The notes beneath the pieces are model-generated. The model was not told the origin of the DNA. It searched no databases and saw nothing but the letters and a program-made list of their open reading frames with translations. Shown piece after piece: positions 17,617 to 27,262 of a stretch of 64,000 nucleotides of DNA. Each line of letters begins with the position of its first letter. The stretch's first letter is position 1. The stretch spans positions 62,001 to 126,000 of the forward strand of contig NZ_LYPF02000019.1 of the NCBI RefSeq assembly GCF_001661595.2, given 5' to 3'. Origin of the DNA: Crocinitomix algicola (GTDB taxonomy: Bacteria > Bacteroidota > Bacteroidia > Flavobacteriales_D > Crocinitomicaceae). The position numbers and the translations under genes were made by a program.

Positions 17617-20025
17617 TTAATAAATTTTTGGATATTTATTCGGTTCTGCTTCATGCATTAATGCATAAACTTCATCAAAGATTGATTCAGCATTTGGTTT
17701 ACTAAAATAATCGCCATCCGTGCTGTATGCAGGTCGGTGATCTTTAGCTGAAATGGTTAGTGGTTCAGAGTCTAAATGATAATAGCCTTTTTGTTTCACT
17801 AAAATCTGATCCAATAAGTAGGCAGTTGCTCCACTTGAAACATCTTCGTCTACAATAACAAGGCGGTTCGTTTTTGAAAGCGATTCGGCAACCTCATGTT
17901 TGGTATCAAATGGAATTAATGATTGAGCATCAATTAACTCAACTGATATTTCTACTTCTGCCAATTGTTTAACCACTTCTTGACAAATATTGAATGTAGA
18001 ACCATATGAAACCATTGTTATATCATCACCTTCAACAACTGTTTCAATTTCACCAATTGCTGTCGTGAATTCGGTCAAGTTATCCGGTCGATTTTCTTTT
18101 GATCGGTATCCATTTAAAGGTTCAACAACCAAGGCAGGTTCGTCTGCTTGAATTAGCAAATTGTAAAACCCTGCAGCTTTAGTCATGTTTCTTGGCACGC
18201 AAACGTACATTCCTCGAATGGCATTTAAAATCATTCCCATCGGGGAACCTGAGTGCCAAATACCTTCTAACCGGTGTCCTCTTGTTCTAATTATTAAAGG
18301 TGCTTTTTGCCCGCCTTTAGTTCTGTATTGTACCGTTGCTAGATCGTCACTCATGATTTGAATAGCGTACAATAAATAATCTAAATACTGTATTTCCGCT
18401 ATCGGACGTAGTCCACGCATTGCCATTCCTATTCCTTGCCCAATTATTGTGCATTCACGAATTCCAGTATCAGATACTCGAAGTTCACCAAATTTTTCTT
18501 GCATCCCTTCCATACTCTGATTCACTCCACCAATTTTTCCAACATCCTCTCCAAATGTTAAAACTTCAGGATGTTTAGAAAATAATGCGTCAAAATTATC
18601 TCTAAGCACAAGACGCCCATCGATTTTTTCATCAGTACCATAAACGGGATCAACGATAGGAATATTTTTAACGGCATCCTTCGATTGAGAGTAGAGATGC
18701 GATGAGTACTGATCATCATTACTATCCATACCACGATTCAACCAATCAATTAAAGCAGTTTTACCGGTAGACTCTTCACCGCGCATAAAACGTAAAGCTT
18801 TTCTTGCAGCAGAGAATATATCTTTTTTAATTGGTCCCATGGTTTGTTTCAAGTCGTCAGCGATTTTTTGAATAAAAACCCCATTTGAACTTTCATTTGC
18901 CATTTGATTTAAAAGACCAATAACTTCGTTAAAATCATTGTCAATTAAAGCATTAAAGGCTTTCCATGCTTTTCCTTTCTCTTCTCTTACATATTTTTTC
19001 GCGTCTTTTTCAATAGCTTCTAATTCCTCGACCTCAGCAATTCCACTGGAAAGAATAAATTCCTTAAATTTTTCTATACAGTCCATTTCACTCTCCCAAG
19101 CTAAACGATCATTCGATTTATAACGTTCATGTGATCCCGAAGTTGAATGTCCTTGAGGTTGATTAACTTCTTCAACATGAATTAAGACTGGAACGTGTTC
19201 TTCACGACATAACTTGATTGCCTTTTCATAAGTTTCGCATAAATCTGGATAATCCCAACCTTTTGTTTTAAAAATCTCAAAACCAGGTTTATCTTTAGTT
19301 CGTTGCATTCCAGATAAGGCATCGGATATACTGCCTTTTGTTGTTTGATATTTCTTGGGAACTGAAATTCCGTATCCATCATCCCAAACACTCATCGCAA
19401 AAGGTATTTGTAAAACACCTGCCGCATTCATTGATTCCCAAAAAGGTCCTTCGGATGTACTAGCATCACCAATCGTTCCAAAAGCAACTTCATTTCCTTT
19501 GTTCGTAAAGTTGGTCATATCGTGCAAAGCCTTATCTTTTCGATAAACCTTAGAGGCTAATGCTAGACCAACTAAACGTGGCATTTGACCTGCAGTTGGG
19601 GAAATGTCAGCAGAACTGTTTTTTTGTTCCATCAAATTTTTCCAAGACCCATCTTCGTTCAAACTTCGAGTCGAAAAGTGACCTCCCATTTGTCGACCTC
19701 CAGAAGCCGGCTCCACATTAATATCTGTATGTGCATACAAGGCAGCAAAATATTCTCTTACACTTAAAGCGCCAATTGCCATCATAAATGTTTGATCGCG
19801 GTAGTAACCAGATCGGAAATCTCCATTCCTAAACTGTTTTGCCATCGCAATTTGAGCTATTTCTTTACCATCTCCAAATATTCCAAATTTTGCTTTACCG
19901 CCTAAAACCTCTCTTCGCCCTAATAAAGAAGTCTCTCGAGAAATTCTAGCGAGCTTAAAATCTTCTAATACTGTAGTTTTATAGTGTTGATCTAATGAAT
20001 TTAATACTTCATTTTCCTTTGACAT
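17617..20025 (-). CDS. Fused alpha-beta E1 component of 2-oxoacid (branched-chain) dehydrogenase
   Basis: 802 residues from ATG at 20025 (MSKENEVLNSLDQ), preceded by AAAGGT; an earlier in-frame TTG at 20049 falls inside the promoter and is rejected. The alpha half (about 20-390) has the thiamine diphosphate motif GTIGDASTSEGPFWESMN and the phosphorylation-loop-like GSHERYKS. The beta half (about 450-802) has TFGEDVGKIGGVNQSMEGMQ, then ASGATAY-like and PRNMTKAAGF segments. The pair decarboxylates 2-oxoacids and passes the acyl group to lipoyl-E2; Bacteroidota commonly encode this E1 as one chain. E2 and E3 are not adjacent. First gene of an operon with the FAH-family hydrolase, pointing to amino-acid catabolism. 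Confidence 0.92.
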   Translation of the reverse strand: MSKENEVLNSLDQHYKTTVLEDFKLARISRETSLLGRREVLGGKAKFGIFGDGKEIAQIAMAKQFRNGDFRSGYYRDQTFMMAIGALSVREYFAALYAHTDINVEPASGGRQMGGHFSTRSLNEDGSWKNLMEQKNSSADISPTAGQMPRLVGLALASKVYRKDKALHDMTNFTNKGNEVAFGTIGDASTSEGPFWESMNAAGVLQIPFAMSVWDDGYGISVPKKYQTTKGSISDALSGMQRTKDKPGFEIFKTKGWDYPDLCETYEKAIKLCREEHVPVLIHVEEVNQPQGHSTSGSHERYKSNDRLAWESEMDCIEKFKEFILSSGIAEVEELEAIEKDAKKYVREEKGKAWKAFNALIDNDFNEVIGLLNQMANESSNGVFIQKIADDLKQTMGPIKKDIFSAARKALRFMRGEESTGKTALIDWLNRGMDSNDDQYSSHLYSQSKDAVKNIPIVDPVYGTDEKIDGRLVLRDNFDALFSKHPEVLTFGEDVGKIGGVNQSMEGMQEKFGELRVSDTGIRECTIIGQGIGMAMRGLRPIAEIQYLDYLLYAIQIMSDDLATVQYRTKGGQKAPLIIRTRGHRLEGIWHSGSPMGMILNAIRGMYVCVPRNMTKAAGFYNLLIQADEPALVVEPLNGYRSKENRPDNLTEFTTAIGEIETVVEGDDITMVSYGSTFNICQEVVKQLAEVEISVELIDAQSLIPFDTKHEVAESLSKTNRLVIVDEDVSSGATAYLLDQILVKQKGYYHLDSEPLTISAKDHRPAYSTDGDYFSKPNAESIFDEVYALMHEAEPNKYPKIY

Positions 20026-20046
20026 ACCTTTCTGAATTAAGTGCTG

Positions 20047-20077
20047 CAAAGATAGTGTTTTTTTTAGGATTTTTCAA
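20047..20077 (-). promoter_or_regulatory. Bacteroidota-type promoter for the E1-FAH operon
   Basis: On the minus strand TTG (20075-20077) is followed after 20 bp by TATCTTTG (20054-20047), matching TTG-N19/20-TAnnTTTG. Transcription would begin near 20040, 15 nt before the ATG at 20025. Confidence 0.75.
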
Positions 20078-20243
20078 GGTTTTCATGAGGTTGATTTTCA
20101 GTGTTCAACGTTTGCTTATTGGATTGTTCTTTTTATTTCGCATTTAATTCTTGCTTCAACTTTTTTTAAAAAAATATCCCTTCTTAACAGGTTGTTCCGT
20201 TTTTAAATCCCGAACTTTGATAAAACTGTATTAAAACTAAATT

Positions 20244-20945
20244 ATGGAATTAAAAGATAAAGTTTACATTGTCACCGGCGGTAGTTCGGGACTTGGTAAA
20301 GCAATGGCTGAGGCACTAATTAATGAAGGTGCTAAAGTTGTAATTACGGGAAGAGATGAAAATAAATTAAATGAAGTGGCGAATGCGATAAGTGCCATTC
20401 CATTTCATGCAGATGTGGTAAAAGATGAAGAGATTGAGGCGCTTTACAAATTTGTTGACGAAAAGTTTGACCAATTAGATGGTGTAATCAATAATGCGGG
20501 AATTGCAGGATGGTCAGAGGTAGATGCGTTAAAAAGAGAAGATTTGCAAAAAGTTTTTGACGTGAATGTATTTGGAGCAGCAATAGTAGCTGCACATGCG
20601 GCGAAACGATTCAAAAAACAAAATTATGGTGATATTGTCAATATTGCTTCTACAGCTTCCCAAAAAGGGTTTAAAATGGGGTCAATTTATGCGGCTTCAA
20701 AATTTGCTTTGAGGGGGATGTCTCAAAGTTGGCAGGCCGAATTAAGGCCGTTTAATGTGAGAGTCATACAAATTAATCCTTCCGAAGTTCCAACGGCATT
20801 CAACGTAGAAAACCGTTCGGAGAGAACGCAAGAGCCAAATAAACTAAGTCCTAAAGAAATTGCAGATGTTGCTATAGCTAGTCTTAAAATGGATAGCCGC
20901 GGTTTCATTCCAGAAGTAAGTGTCTTTGCTACGAATCCTTTTTAG
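20244..20945 (+). CDS. Short-chain dehydrogenase/reductase
   Basis: 233 residues, classical SDR. Cofactor motif TGGSSGLGKA at 11-20, NNAG in VINNAGIAG near 80-88, catalytic Ser in VNIASTAS, and the YAASK catalytic pair. The Arg in ITGRDENKL after the second strand favours NADP(H). Substrate is not evident. It stands alone, with the divergent E1 operon 195 bp away. GAACTTTG at 20212-20219 with TTG at 20192 is a weak promoter candidate. Confidence 0.88.
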   Translation: MELKDKVYIVTGGSSGLGKAMAEALINEGAKVVITGRDENKLNEVANAISAIPFHADVVKDEEIEALYKFVDEKFDQLDGVINNAGIAGWSEVDALKREDLQKVFDVNVFGAAIVAAHAAKRFKKQNYGDIVNIASTASQKGFKMGSIYAASKFALRGMSQSWQAELRPFNVRVIQINPSEVPTAFNVENRSERTQEPNKLSPKEIADVAIASLKMDSRGFIPEVSVFATNPF

Positions 20946-21228
20946 AGCTTATCAAAGCTTGAATTCTTTTTGGGGACATTTTTATTAAATTCTCATCAAT
21001 AGAATTTGAGCTTTTTCTTTTTTTCTTGGGGTAAGTATTCAATTGTATTAAAAACATATTCTTAAATTTTGAGGAAACAATTTTCTTATTGTTCTACTAA
21101 AGGTAGTTACAATAAACGTACCGAAAATCTTAAATTGATTGTTCTAAGTGTTTCCTTGAGGGAATTGTTCATATAGTTTTTTGAACGTATATTTATCCCT
21201 TTTAGTCTTTCAAATAATACAAAAATAG

Positions 21229-21861
21229 ATGAGATTTAAAGGTGTTGCAACAATTTTACTCTTCGCATTGGTTTGTGGATATGCATGCCAAAATGGCTCC
21301 GAAAAAGAGTTGGGCGCCAACTTCAATGATAAGGATAGTCTTCCCAAAATGGGAGAAGATTGCTCAAATAGAGAGGTGAAAAATTTCATAAATTTTTTGA
21401 ATTTTAGATATGGTGATAAAGAAGAATTATTGACCGCAAAACTAGGTCCAATGACCAATGGTAATTTTTCAGAAGACTCTACATTGTTCATGTATTATTA
21501 TTTACGTGTGCCTCGTGTACCGATTCAGGTTTGGGTAGATGCAAATACGAATAAGGTACGAACTGTTTTTATGGAAGTGCTCAGTTTAGAAGAGAATTTT
21601 AAAATTGATCTTGCTACAGCGGTTAATCAATATAAAATTCAACAATGTGATCAGTTTTGGTTTGGTAGAACTTCAGCAGAAATAAAAGATCAACTCGGCG
21701 AACCTACCAGTGAAGTAGTAACCAAAGATTTTGTCAATGAAATTACCTATTTGAGTGAGGATGGTAAAATTATGGTTGCGTTTAAAGTTTATCCTGAACA
21801 AGAGAATCAATGTTCTTCTGTCGCTGTAACTTGGTTTTATGATGATCTGATTGATGGATAA
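21229..21861 (+). CDS. Putative lipoprotein of unknown function
   Basis: 210 residues. The signal peptide ends GYAC, a good lipobox, with the lipidated Cys at about 20. The mature part is a mixed fold with the repeat-like phrases FWFGRTSAEIKDQLGEPTSE and TYLSEDGKIMVAFKVYPE, reminiscent of SmpA/BamE-type small lipoproteins (the xSxxDVxxxLGxPT pattern), but I cannot assign a family. The 283 bp before it hold no gene I can see. Confidence 0.7.
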   Translation: MRFKGVATILLFALVCGYACQNGSEKELGANFNDKDSLPKMGEDCSNREVKNFINFLNFRYGDKEELLTAKLGPMTNGNFSEDSTLFMYYYLRVPRVPIQVWVDANTNKVRTVFMEVLSLEENFKIDLATAVNQYKIQQCDQFWFGRTSAEIKDQLGEPTSEVVTKDFVNEITYLSEDGKIMVAFKVYPEQENQCSSVAVTWFYDDLIDG

Positions 21862-21983
21862 GTAAAAGTGAATGATAATTCGATAAAGAGGAATAAAAGC
21901 TCATGACTAGTTGTGAATCAATGTTGCAACATCTAAAAGGAAAGATATCCACCTAAATACTTTAAAATAAGGCTTAAATTGAT

Positions 21984-21991
21984 TAAATTTG
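21984..21991 (+). promoter_or_regulatory. -7 promoter element upstream of aconitase
   Basis: TAAATTTG matches TAnnTTTG. It lies 39 bp before the aconitase ATG. No convincing TTG at the -33 distance. Confidence 0.45.
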
Positions 21992-22030
21992 TGTACAATT
22001 CATTTTTAACAATTAAACTAAAAATATCTT

Positions 22031-24298
22031 ATGGCATTTGATATTGACATGATCAAGAAGGTTTATGAACGTTATCCTGATCGCATTGCGAAAGCGCGCG
22101 AAATTATAGGTAAACCGATGACCTTAGCAGAAAAAATTCTTTATACCCACTTATGGGATAACCCTTTAACAGAACCGTATGTAAGAGGGAAGTCCTATGT
22201 GGATTTTGATCCAGATCGAGTAGCCATGCAAGATGCCACAGCTCAAATGGCATTATTGCAATTTATGCAAGCCGGAAAAACGAAAGTAGCTGTTCCTTCG
22301 ACGGCACATGCCGATCACCTAATTCTTGCAAAAGATGGAGCTGCAGCTGATTTAGAGCGATCAAGCCATACAAATGGCGAAGTCTTTGATTTTTTGAGCT
22401 CAGTATGTGATAAATACGGAATAGGTTTCTGGAAACCAGGTGCAGGAATTATTCATCAAGTTGTTTTGGAGAATTATGCGTTCCCAGGAGGAATGATGAT
22501 AGGAACAGATTCTCATACGGTAAACGCTGGAGGTTTAGGTATGGTAGCAATTGGAGTTGGTGGAGCAGATGCTGTTGATGTAATGGCGGGAATGCCATGG
22601 GAGCTGAAGTTTCCTAAAATGATCGGTGTAAAATTAACAGGAAAACTGAGTGGTTGGACTGCTCCAAAAGATATCATTTTGAAAGTAGCCGGTATTTTAA
22701 CTGTAAAAGGTGGTACAGGTTGTATTGTGGAGTACTTTGGAGAGGGAGCAAAATCATTGTCTGCAACTGGAAAAGGTACAATTTGTAATATGGGTGCTGA
22801 AATTGGAGCAACAACTTCAACTTTTGGTTATGACGAATCAATGCGAAGATATTTAGCCGCAACGGGACGACAAGATGTGGTTGATGCAGCTGATAAAGTT
22901 GCAGAGCACCTCACGGGTGACGAGGAAGTATATGCAAATCCTGAAAAATATTTTGATCAAGTTATTGAAATTGATTTGGACAAATTAACTCCGCATTTAA
23001 ATGGACCATTCACACCAGACTTAGCAACACCAGTTGCCGAAATGAAAAATGCTGCTGCGAAAAACGGATGGCCAACTGATATTGAATGGGCACTCATCGG
23101 TTCTTGTACCAACTCTTCATATGAGGATTTAACCCGTGCAGCTTCTATCGTAAAAGATGCAAAAGAAAAAGGGTTAGAAGCGAAAGCGCAATTAGGAATT
23201 AATCCGGGCTCAGAACAAGTTCGTTATACTTCAGAAAGAGACGGATTGCTCGATATTTTTAATTCCTTAAATGGTACCACTATTTTTACAAATGCTTGTG
23301 GTCCTTGTATTGGACAATGGGATAGAGCAGGAGCGGAAAAAGAGGAAGTAAATTCTATTGTGCACTCTTTTAATCGAAATTTTAGAAAAAGAGCGGATGG
23401 AAATCCTAATACAATGGCATTCGTTACTTCTCCTGAGATGGTAGCAGCAATTGCTATTTCTGGGAAATTAGACTTTAATCCAATGACAGATACTTTAACT
23501 AATGTGAATGGAGAAGAAGTTAAATTAACAGACCCTTCTGGTTACGAATTACCACCAAATGGATTTGCTGTTGAAAATAATGGATATCAAGCGCCAGCAG
23601 AAGATGGCTCAAACGTTAAGGTTGTTGTTGATCCTAATTCCGATCGACTTCAATTATTGACACCGTTCGATGCTTGGGATGGAAAAAACATTATGGGGGC
23701 AAAATTATTGATTAAAGCGTTTGGGAAATGCACCACGGACCATATTTCGATGGCAGGCCCATGGTTGAAATATCGTGGTCATTTGGATAATATTTCCAAT
23801 AACTGCTTAATTGGAGCGATTAATGCTTTCGGAGGTGAGGCAAATGCTGTTAGGAATCAATTAAATGGTGAAATCATGCCTGTTCCAGATACAGCACGAG
23901 CATATAAAGCCGCTAAAATTCCTTCTATTGTTGTGGGTGATCATAATTATGGTGAAGGATCTTCTCGTGAGCATGCTGCTATGGAGCCACGTCATCTAGG
24001 AGTAAGGGCTGTAATTGTGAAATCATTTGCACGAATCCATGAAACTAACCTTAAAAAGCAAGGGATGCTTGGTTTGACATTCGCAAATGAAAATGATTAC
24101 GATAAAATAATGGAGGATGATACCTTCAATTTTATTGATTTGGTTGATTTTGCTCCTGAAAAATCATTAACACTAGAGGTTGTGCATGGTGATGGAAGTA
24201 AAGATTTAATCGAATTGAATCATACTTATAATGAATCTCAAATTGACTGGTTTAAAGCAGGGTCGGCATTAAACTTCCTAAAGGAAAATCAGGCCTAG
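22031..24298 (+). CDS. acn: Aconitate hydratase
   Basis: 755 residues, the length of mitochondrial-type aconitases. It interconverts citrate and isocitrate in the TCA cycle. The three cysteine ligands of the 4Fe-4S cluster are visible at Cys359 (GSCTNSS), Cys423 and Cys426 (CGPCIGQW); [17 protein letters not shown] and the C-terminal swivel-domain [16 protein letters not shown] are the substrate-binding motifs. It stands as a single-gene unit between a -7 element and an intrinsic terminator. A perfect 12 bp palindrome (21921-21932) lies 98 bp upstream. Confidence 0.96.
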   Translation: MAFDIDMIKKVYERYPDRIAKAREIIGKPMTLAEKILYTHLWDNPLTEPYVRGKSYVDFDPDRVAMQDATAQMALLQFMQAGKTKVAVPSTAHADHLILAKDGAAADLERSSHTNGEVFDFLSSVCDKYGIGFWKPGAGIIHQVVLENYAFPGGMMIGTDSHTVNAGGLGMVAIGVGGADAVDVMAGMPWELKFPKMIGVKLTGKLSGWTAPKDIILKVAGILTVKGGTGCIVEYFGEGAKSLSATGKGTICNMGAEIGATTSTFGYDESMRRYLAATGRQDVVDAADKVAEHLTGDEEVYANPEKYFDQVIEIDLDKLTPHLNGPFTPDLATPVAEMKNAAAKNGWPTDIEWALIGSCTNSSYEDLTRAASIVKDAKEKGLEAKAQLGINPGSEQVRYTSERDGLLDIFNSLNGTTIFTNACGPCIGQWDRAGAEKEEVNSIVHSFNRNFRKRADGNPNTMAFVTSPEMVAAIAISGKLDFNPMTDTLTNVNGEEVKLTDPSGYELPPNGFAVENNGYQAPAEDGSNVKVVVDPNSDRLQLLTPFDAWDGKNIMGAKLLIKAFGKCTTDHISMAGPWLKYRGHLDNISNNCLIGAINAFGGEANAVRNQLNGEIMPVPDTARAYKAAKIPSIVVGDHNYGEGSSREHAAMEPRHLGVRAVIVKSFARIHETNLKKQGMLGLTFANENDYDKIMEDDTFNFIDLVDFAPEKSLTLEVVHGDGSKDLIELNHTYNESQIDWFKAGSALNFLKENQA

Positions 24299-24319
24299 TA
24301 CGTTTTATAAAAGTTTCTA

Positions 24320-24352
24320 AAGCCTCGATATTATAATCGGGGCTTTTTTTTT
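24320..24352 (+). terminator. Intrinsic terminator after aconitase
   Basis: AGCCTCGAT and ATCGGGGCT form a 9 bp stem (one T-G pair) with a six-base loop, followed by a run of nine Ts. 22 bp after the aconitase stop. Confidence 0.85.
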
Positions 24353-24387
24353 GAACTATTTTTCACCTTTTGCGTATCCCTGTTTTG

Positions 24388-25248
24388 ATGAGTAATTTAA
24401 TAGTTTTTGATTCAGGTAGTACAAAGACCACTGTTGTTAAAATCGAACAGGGAGTAAAATGGAATGAGGACAGTTTTTCATCACAAACCTTGACGGGGTA
24501 TAATCCCAACAGGGATAACAGCTCTTTTTTTAATGAGTTATCTCGATTGGAAATTAAAAAAAATGACCTTGTTTATTTCTATGGAAGTGGTATGGCCAGT
24601 AGAAGTAATCAAGAACATCTAAGAATATTTTTCGCTAATAATTTTTCATGTTACGCAGAGATAAATAGCGATTTACTTGGTGCGGCACGAGCTTGTTTAG
24701 GGTTAAAAGAGGGGGTGGTTGGTATTTTAGGGACGGGAGGTGTAGTTGGATTTTATAATGGCACTGAAATAGTGAACTATAAAGGGGGGTATGGTTATCT
24801 AATTGATGATATTGGTGGCGGATATGAACTAGGAAAAATAGCGGTGTCTTATTGGTTGAATGGTCGCTTTAATCATGAAGTAGAAACTCAAATAGCAGAC
24901 TTTCTGGGAACTACAAAAAATTCTTTTATTCAAAATTATTATAGAGCTATTAAAAATGAGGGTTTAGAGAAAAACCTGAAACAACTAAGTGAATTAACTA
25001 AAATTTTGTGCAAACATAGAGGTGATGTTATAATAAAGGAATTACTCACGCAATATTTTGAACTCTTTTATGAAAGGCACCTAAAAGGTTTTAAAGTTGA
25101 TAAACTCTCACTAGTTGGTTCTATTGCAGCAAATTTTAATGAAGAAATAAGTCATGCTTTTAAAAAAAATGGAATGAAAATTGAACGAATTATACAGTAC
25201 CCTGGGAAGGATTTACTCCGTTACCATTTTAAACAAAATAGTGATTAA
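24388..25248 (+). CDS. BadF/BadG/BcrA-type ATPase, N-acetylglucosamine kinase-like
   Basis: 286 residues from ATG at 24388; a TTG at 24370 in the same frame is less likely. The N-terminal phosphate-1 loop is FDSGSTKTTVV, the second phosphate loop is GILGTGGVVGFYNG, and IDDIGGGYELGKIAV is the conserved active-site stretch of this family. Members phosphorylate GlcNAc or glucosamine, fitting amino-sugar or muropeptide recycling. The aconitase terminator separates it from upstream. Other BadF-type ATPases activate dehydratases, but those are longer and have Fe-S cysteines, absent here. Confidence 0.85.
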   Translation: MSNLIVFDSGSTKTTVVKIEQGVKWNEDSFSSQTLTGYNPNRDNSSFFNELSRLEIKKNDLVYFYGSGMASRSNQEHLRIFFANNFSCYAEINSDLLGAARACLGLKEGVVGILGTGGVVGFYNGTEIVNYKGGYGYLIDDIGGGYELGKIAVSYWLNGRFNHEVETQIADFLGTTKNSFIQNYYRAIKNEGLEKNLKQLSELTKILCKHRGDVIIKELLTQYFELFYERHLKGFKVDKLSLVGSIAANFNEEISHAFKKNGMKIERIIQYPGKDLLRYHFKQNSD

Positions 25249-25367
25249 CAAATATAAGTCATCCAACGAAAAACATTTTTAGTCTAATTTTTGATAAGCT
25301 TAGTAGAAAATGTATTTCAAAATTAAATAAATATAGTGACCTTAGTATTCTCTAAAAAACGCTGACT

Positions 25368-25769
25368 ATGAAAACGCTTTCCTTAGCCGCTACTCAAAAT
25401 ACCCCTAGTATTCATTTCGATGCTGCAAATAATATATTTGAAATTCGAGGTAAATCTGTTCCAGATGATGCGGAAAGTTTTTACGCACCAATTTTGGATT
25501 GGTTTGATGAGTATATGCAACAGCCCAATAAGGAAATGACCTTAATAATAAACCTTGAATATTTTAATATTTCATCTTCTAAGCGTATCTTGTTTTTAAT
25601 GTATAAGCTCAATGATTTACATGCAGGTACCACAGACGTTCGCATTAAATGGATGTATAATGAAAACGACGAAGATATGTTTGAAGTGGGACAAGATTAT
25701 GCCTACATGGTGAAAATTCCTTTTGATTTCATTAGTTATACAGCAGAGCAAGTTAGTCTGGTGTCTTAA
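25368..25769 (+). CDS. siaC: SiaC-family regulatory phosphoprotein (DUF1987)
   Basis: 133 residues. The DUF1987/SiaC fold is recognised from FEIRGKSVPDDAESFYAPIL (24-43), LIINLEYFNISSSKRILFLM (about 59-78) and the C-terminal MYNENDEDMFEVGQDYA. In Pseudomonas aeruginosa SiaC is phosphorylated on a threonine in the equivalent stretch by the kinase SiaB, and the unphosphorylated form binds the diguanylate cyclase SiaD. Here the site is Ser-Ser-Ser-Lys at 69-72. No cyclase is next to it; a SiaB-family kinase is encoded at 52168 in this same window. Function in Bacteroidota is inferred. Confidence 0.85.
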   Translation: MKTLSLAATQNTPSIHFDAANNIFEIRGKSVPDDAESFYAPILDWFDEYMQQPNKEMTLIINLEYFNISSSKRILFLMYKLNDLHAGTTDVRIKWMYNENDEDMFEVGQDYAYMVKIPFDFISYTAEQVSLVS

Positions 25770-25878
25770 AGGAAATCAGTAACCGGTACTTTGTTATTCT
25801 AGTTTCTGGTAAAAATCCGTTGTATTCGGTGTGATTCTAATATATTGTTATTAATTTCGCGCTGAATTTAATGTCATT

Positions 25879-26526
25879 ATGGAAAACAACGGAAATACAA
25901 TTGCAAAAGTTTCATTGGGTATTAGCCTAGTATTATTGGTTTTAGTTATAATTTCTTTCATTACTCGACCTTCGGCTGAGTCGCTGCAGGGTAATAATGA
26001 TCGGGATACATCATATAGCCATCATAATAATTCAAACACTGGAGGATTAAAAATATGCTATTTCCATGCAGATTCTGTGCAAAATCTTGACATGATGGAT
26101 CAATTAGAAAAATTAAGTGCCGAAGCACAATCTAAGTTTGATTTAAAAATGAAACAGTTGCAAAATGAAGTGAATGCCTTCCAACAAAAATGGGGTGATC
26201 CTTCTAAATTGTTTCCGGATGAACAGGTGAAATATCAAGAAGATGCAATGCGAATGCAACAAGAAATGGCGCAAAAAGAGCAAATTGCACAGATGGAGTT
26301 GGCGCAAGGTCAAGAAGAAATTATGTTTAAATTGATTTCTCGTGTTTCTGACATCTCAAAAAAATTCGCTGAAGAAAATGGATATGATTTTGTTTTATCT
26401 TATCAACTGGGGCAAAATATTTATTATGGAGCTCCTAAATACGATGTTACAAAAGAGTTGATGGAGATGATTAACGCAGACTATCACGCTAAATCTACTA
26501 TTGACTCAACAAATGCGTTAAACTAG
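25879..26526 (+). CDS. OmpH/Skp-family periplasmic protein with N-terminal anchor
   Basis: 215 residues. A transmembrane or uncleaved signal segment (about 11-28) is followed by a linker and the OmpH core: a first strand (LKICYFHADSVQN), a long charged, Gln-rich coiled coil (about 75-150) and a closing strand/helix (YDFVLSYQLGQNIYYGAPKYDVTKEL). The family includes Skp, a holdase chaperone for outer-membrane proteins. Membrane tethering differs from soluble Skp and is common in Bacteroidota. DUF4924 follows 23 bp later. Confidence 0.88.
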   Translation: MENNGNTIAKVSLGISLVLLVLVIISFITRPSAESLQGNNDRDTSYSHHNNSNTGGLKICYFHADSVQNLDMMDQLEKLSAEAQSKFDLKMKQLQNEVNAFQQKWGDPSKLFPDEQVKYQEDAMRMQQEMAQKEQIAQMELAQGQEEIMFKLISRVSDISKKFAEENGYDFVLSYQLGQNIYYGAPKYDVTKELMEMINADYHAKSTIDSTNALN

Positions 26527-26549
26527 TTTCATAACTATTTTTCAGAGAG

Positions 26550-27101
26550 ATGTTGATTGCGAAGAGAACGAAAGAAACGAATATTGCGGAGCATGTTATC
26601 TACATGTTTCAGATAGAAGATTTAATTCGAGCAAACAACCTTGATTTAGACGCGATAATTTATAACGTTATTCAACCCCAAATTCAGGATGAGGATTTGA
26701 TTGATGCTTATACGAAATGGTATGCAGGATTAATCAAACAAATGAAGAGTGAAAGAATTGAAACGAAAGGTCATTTGTCGGAGGTGAATGAAATTCTTAT
26801 GGAGCTTTTATTATTGCACAATACCTTAATAAATATTAGCAAAGAAAAAAAATACCTTCAGGTCTTTGAAAAGGCCTTACCAGCGCTTAAAGAATTTCAA
26901 CAAAAAAGTGATGCTGGTGACTTAAATTTAGTCGAAGTAGCCTTTAATGCACTTTACGGAAAATTAATTCTAAGATTGAAAAAAGTTGAAATTTCTGAAG
27001 CATCTGAGCAAGGATTTGAAGCAATGTCAAACTTGTTAGGAACGCTAGCGCATTTTTACAAACGAATGAAAAGTGGTGATATGAATTTTGCCAATAATTA
27101 A
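26550..27101 (+). CDS. DUF4924-family protein
   Basis: 183 residues, wholly helical, no signal. The N-terminal phrase MLIAKRTKETNIAEHVIYMFQIEDLIRA is only known to me from the Bacteroidota family DUF4924, whose function is unknown. It starts 23 bp after the OmpH-like gene and probably shares its transcript. Confidence 0.75.
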   Translation: MLIAKRTKETNIAEHVIYMFQIEDLIRANNLDLDAIIYNVIQPQIQDEDLIDAYTKWYAGLIKQMKSERIETKGHLSEVNEILMELLLLHNTLINISKEKKYLQVFEKALPALKEFQQKSDAGDLNLVEVAFNALYGKLILRLKKVEISEASEQGFEAMSNLLGTLAHFYKRMKSGDMNFANN

Positions 27102-27186
27102 TATTATTCGATTTTTTCTTTACCAATCTCTTCAACAATTAACATTTTTTAATTTACTGTTTAAAATACGCTGGACTATTTTAAGT

Positions 27187-27194
27187 TAAGTTTG
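27187..27194 (+). promoter_or_regulatory. Candidate -7 element for the acyltransferase gene
   Basis: TAAGTTTG matches TAnnTTTG, 69 bp before the TTG start at 27263. No TTG at the -33 distance. Confidence 0.35.
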
Positions 27195-27262
27195 TCAGCT
27201 TAAAAAGTTGAGAACAGTTTTCAAGGATTATTCATAACTTCGTAGAGATTAATTAGACAAAT

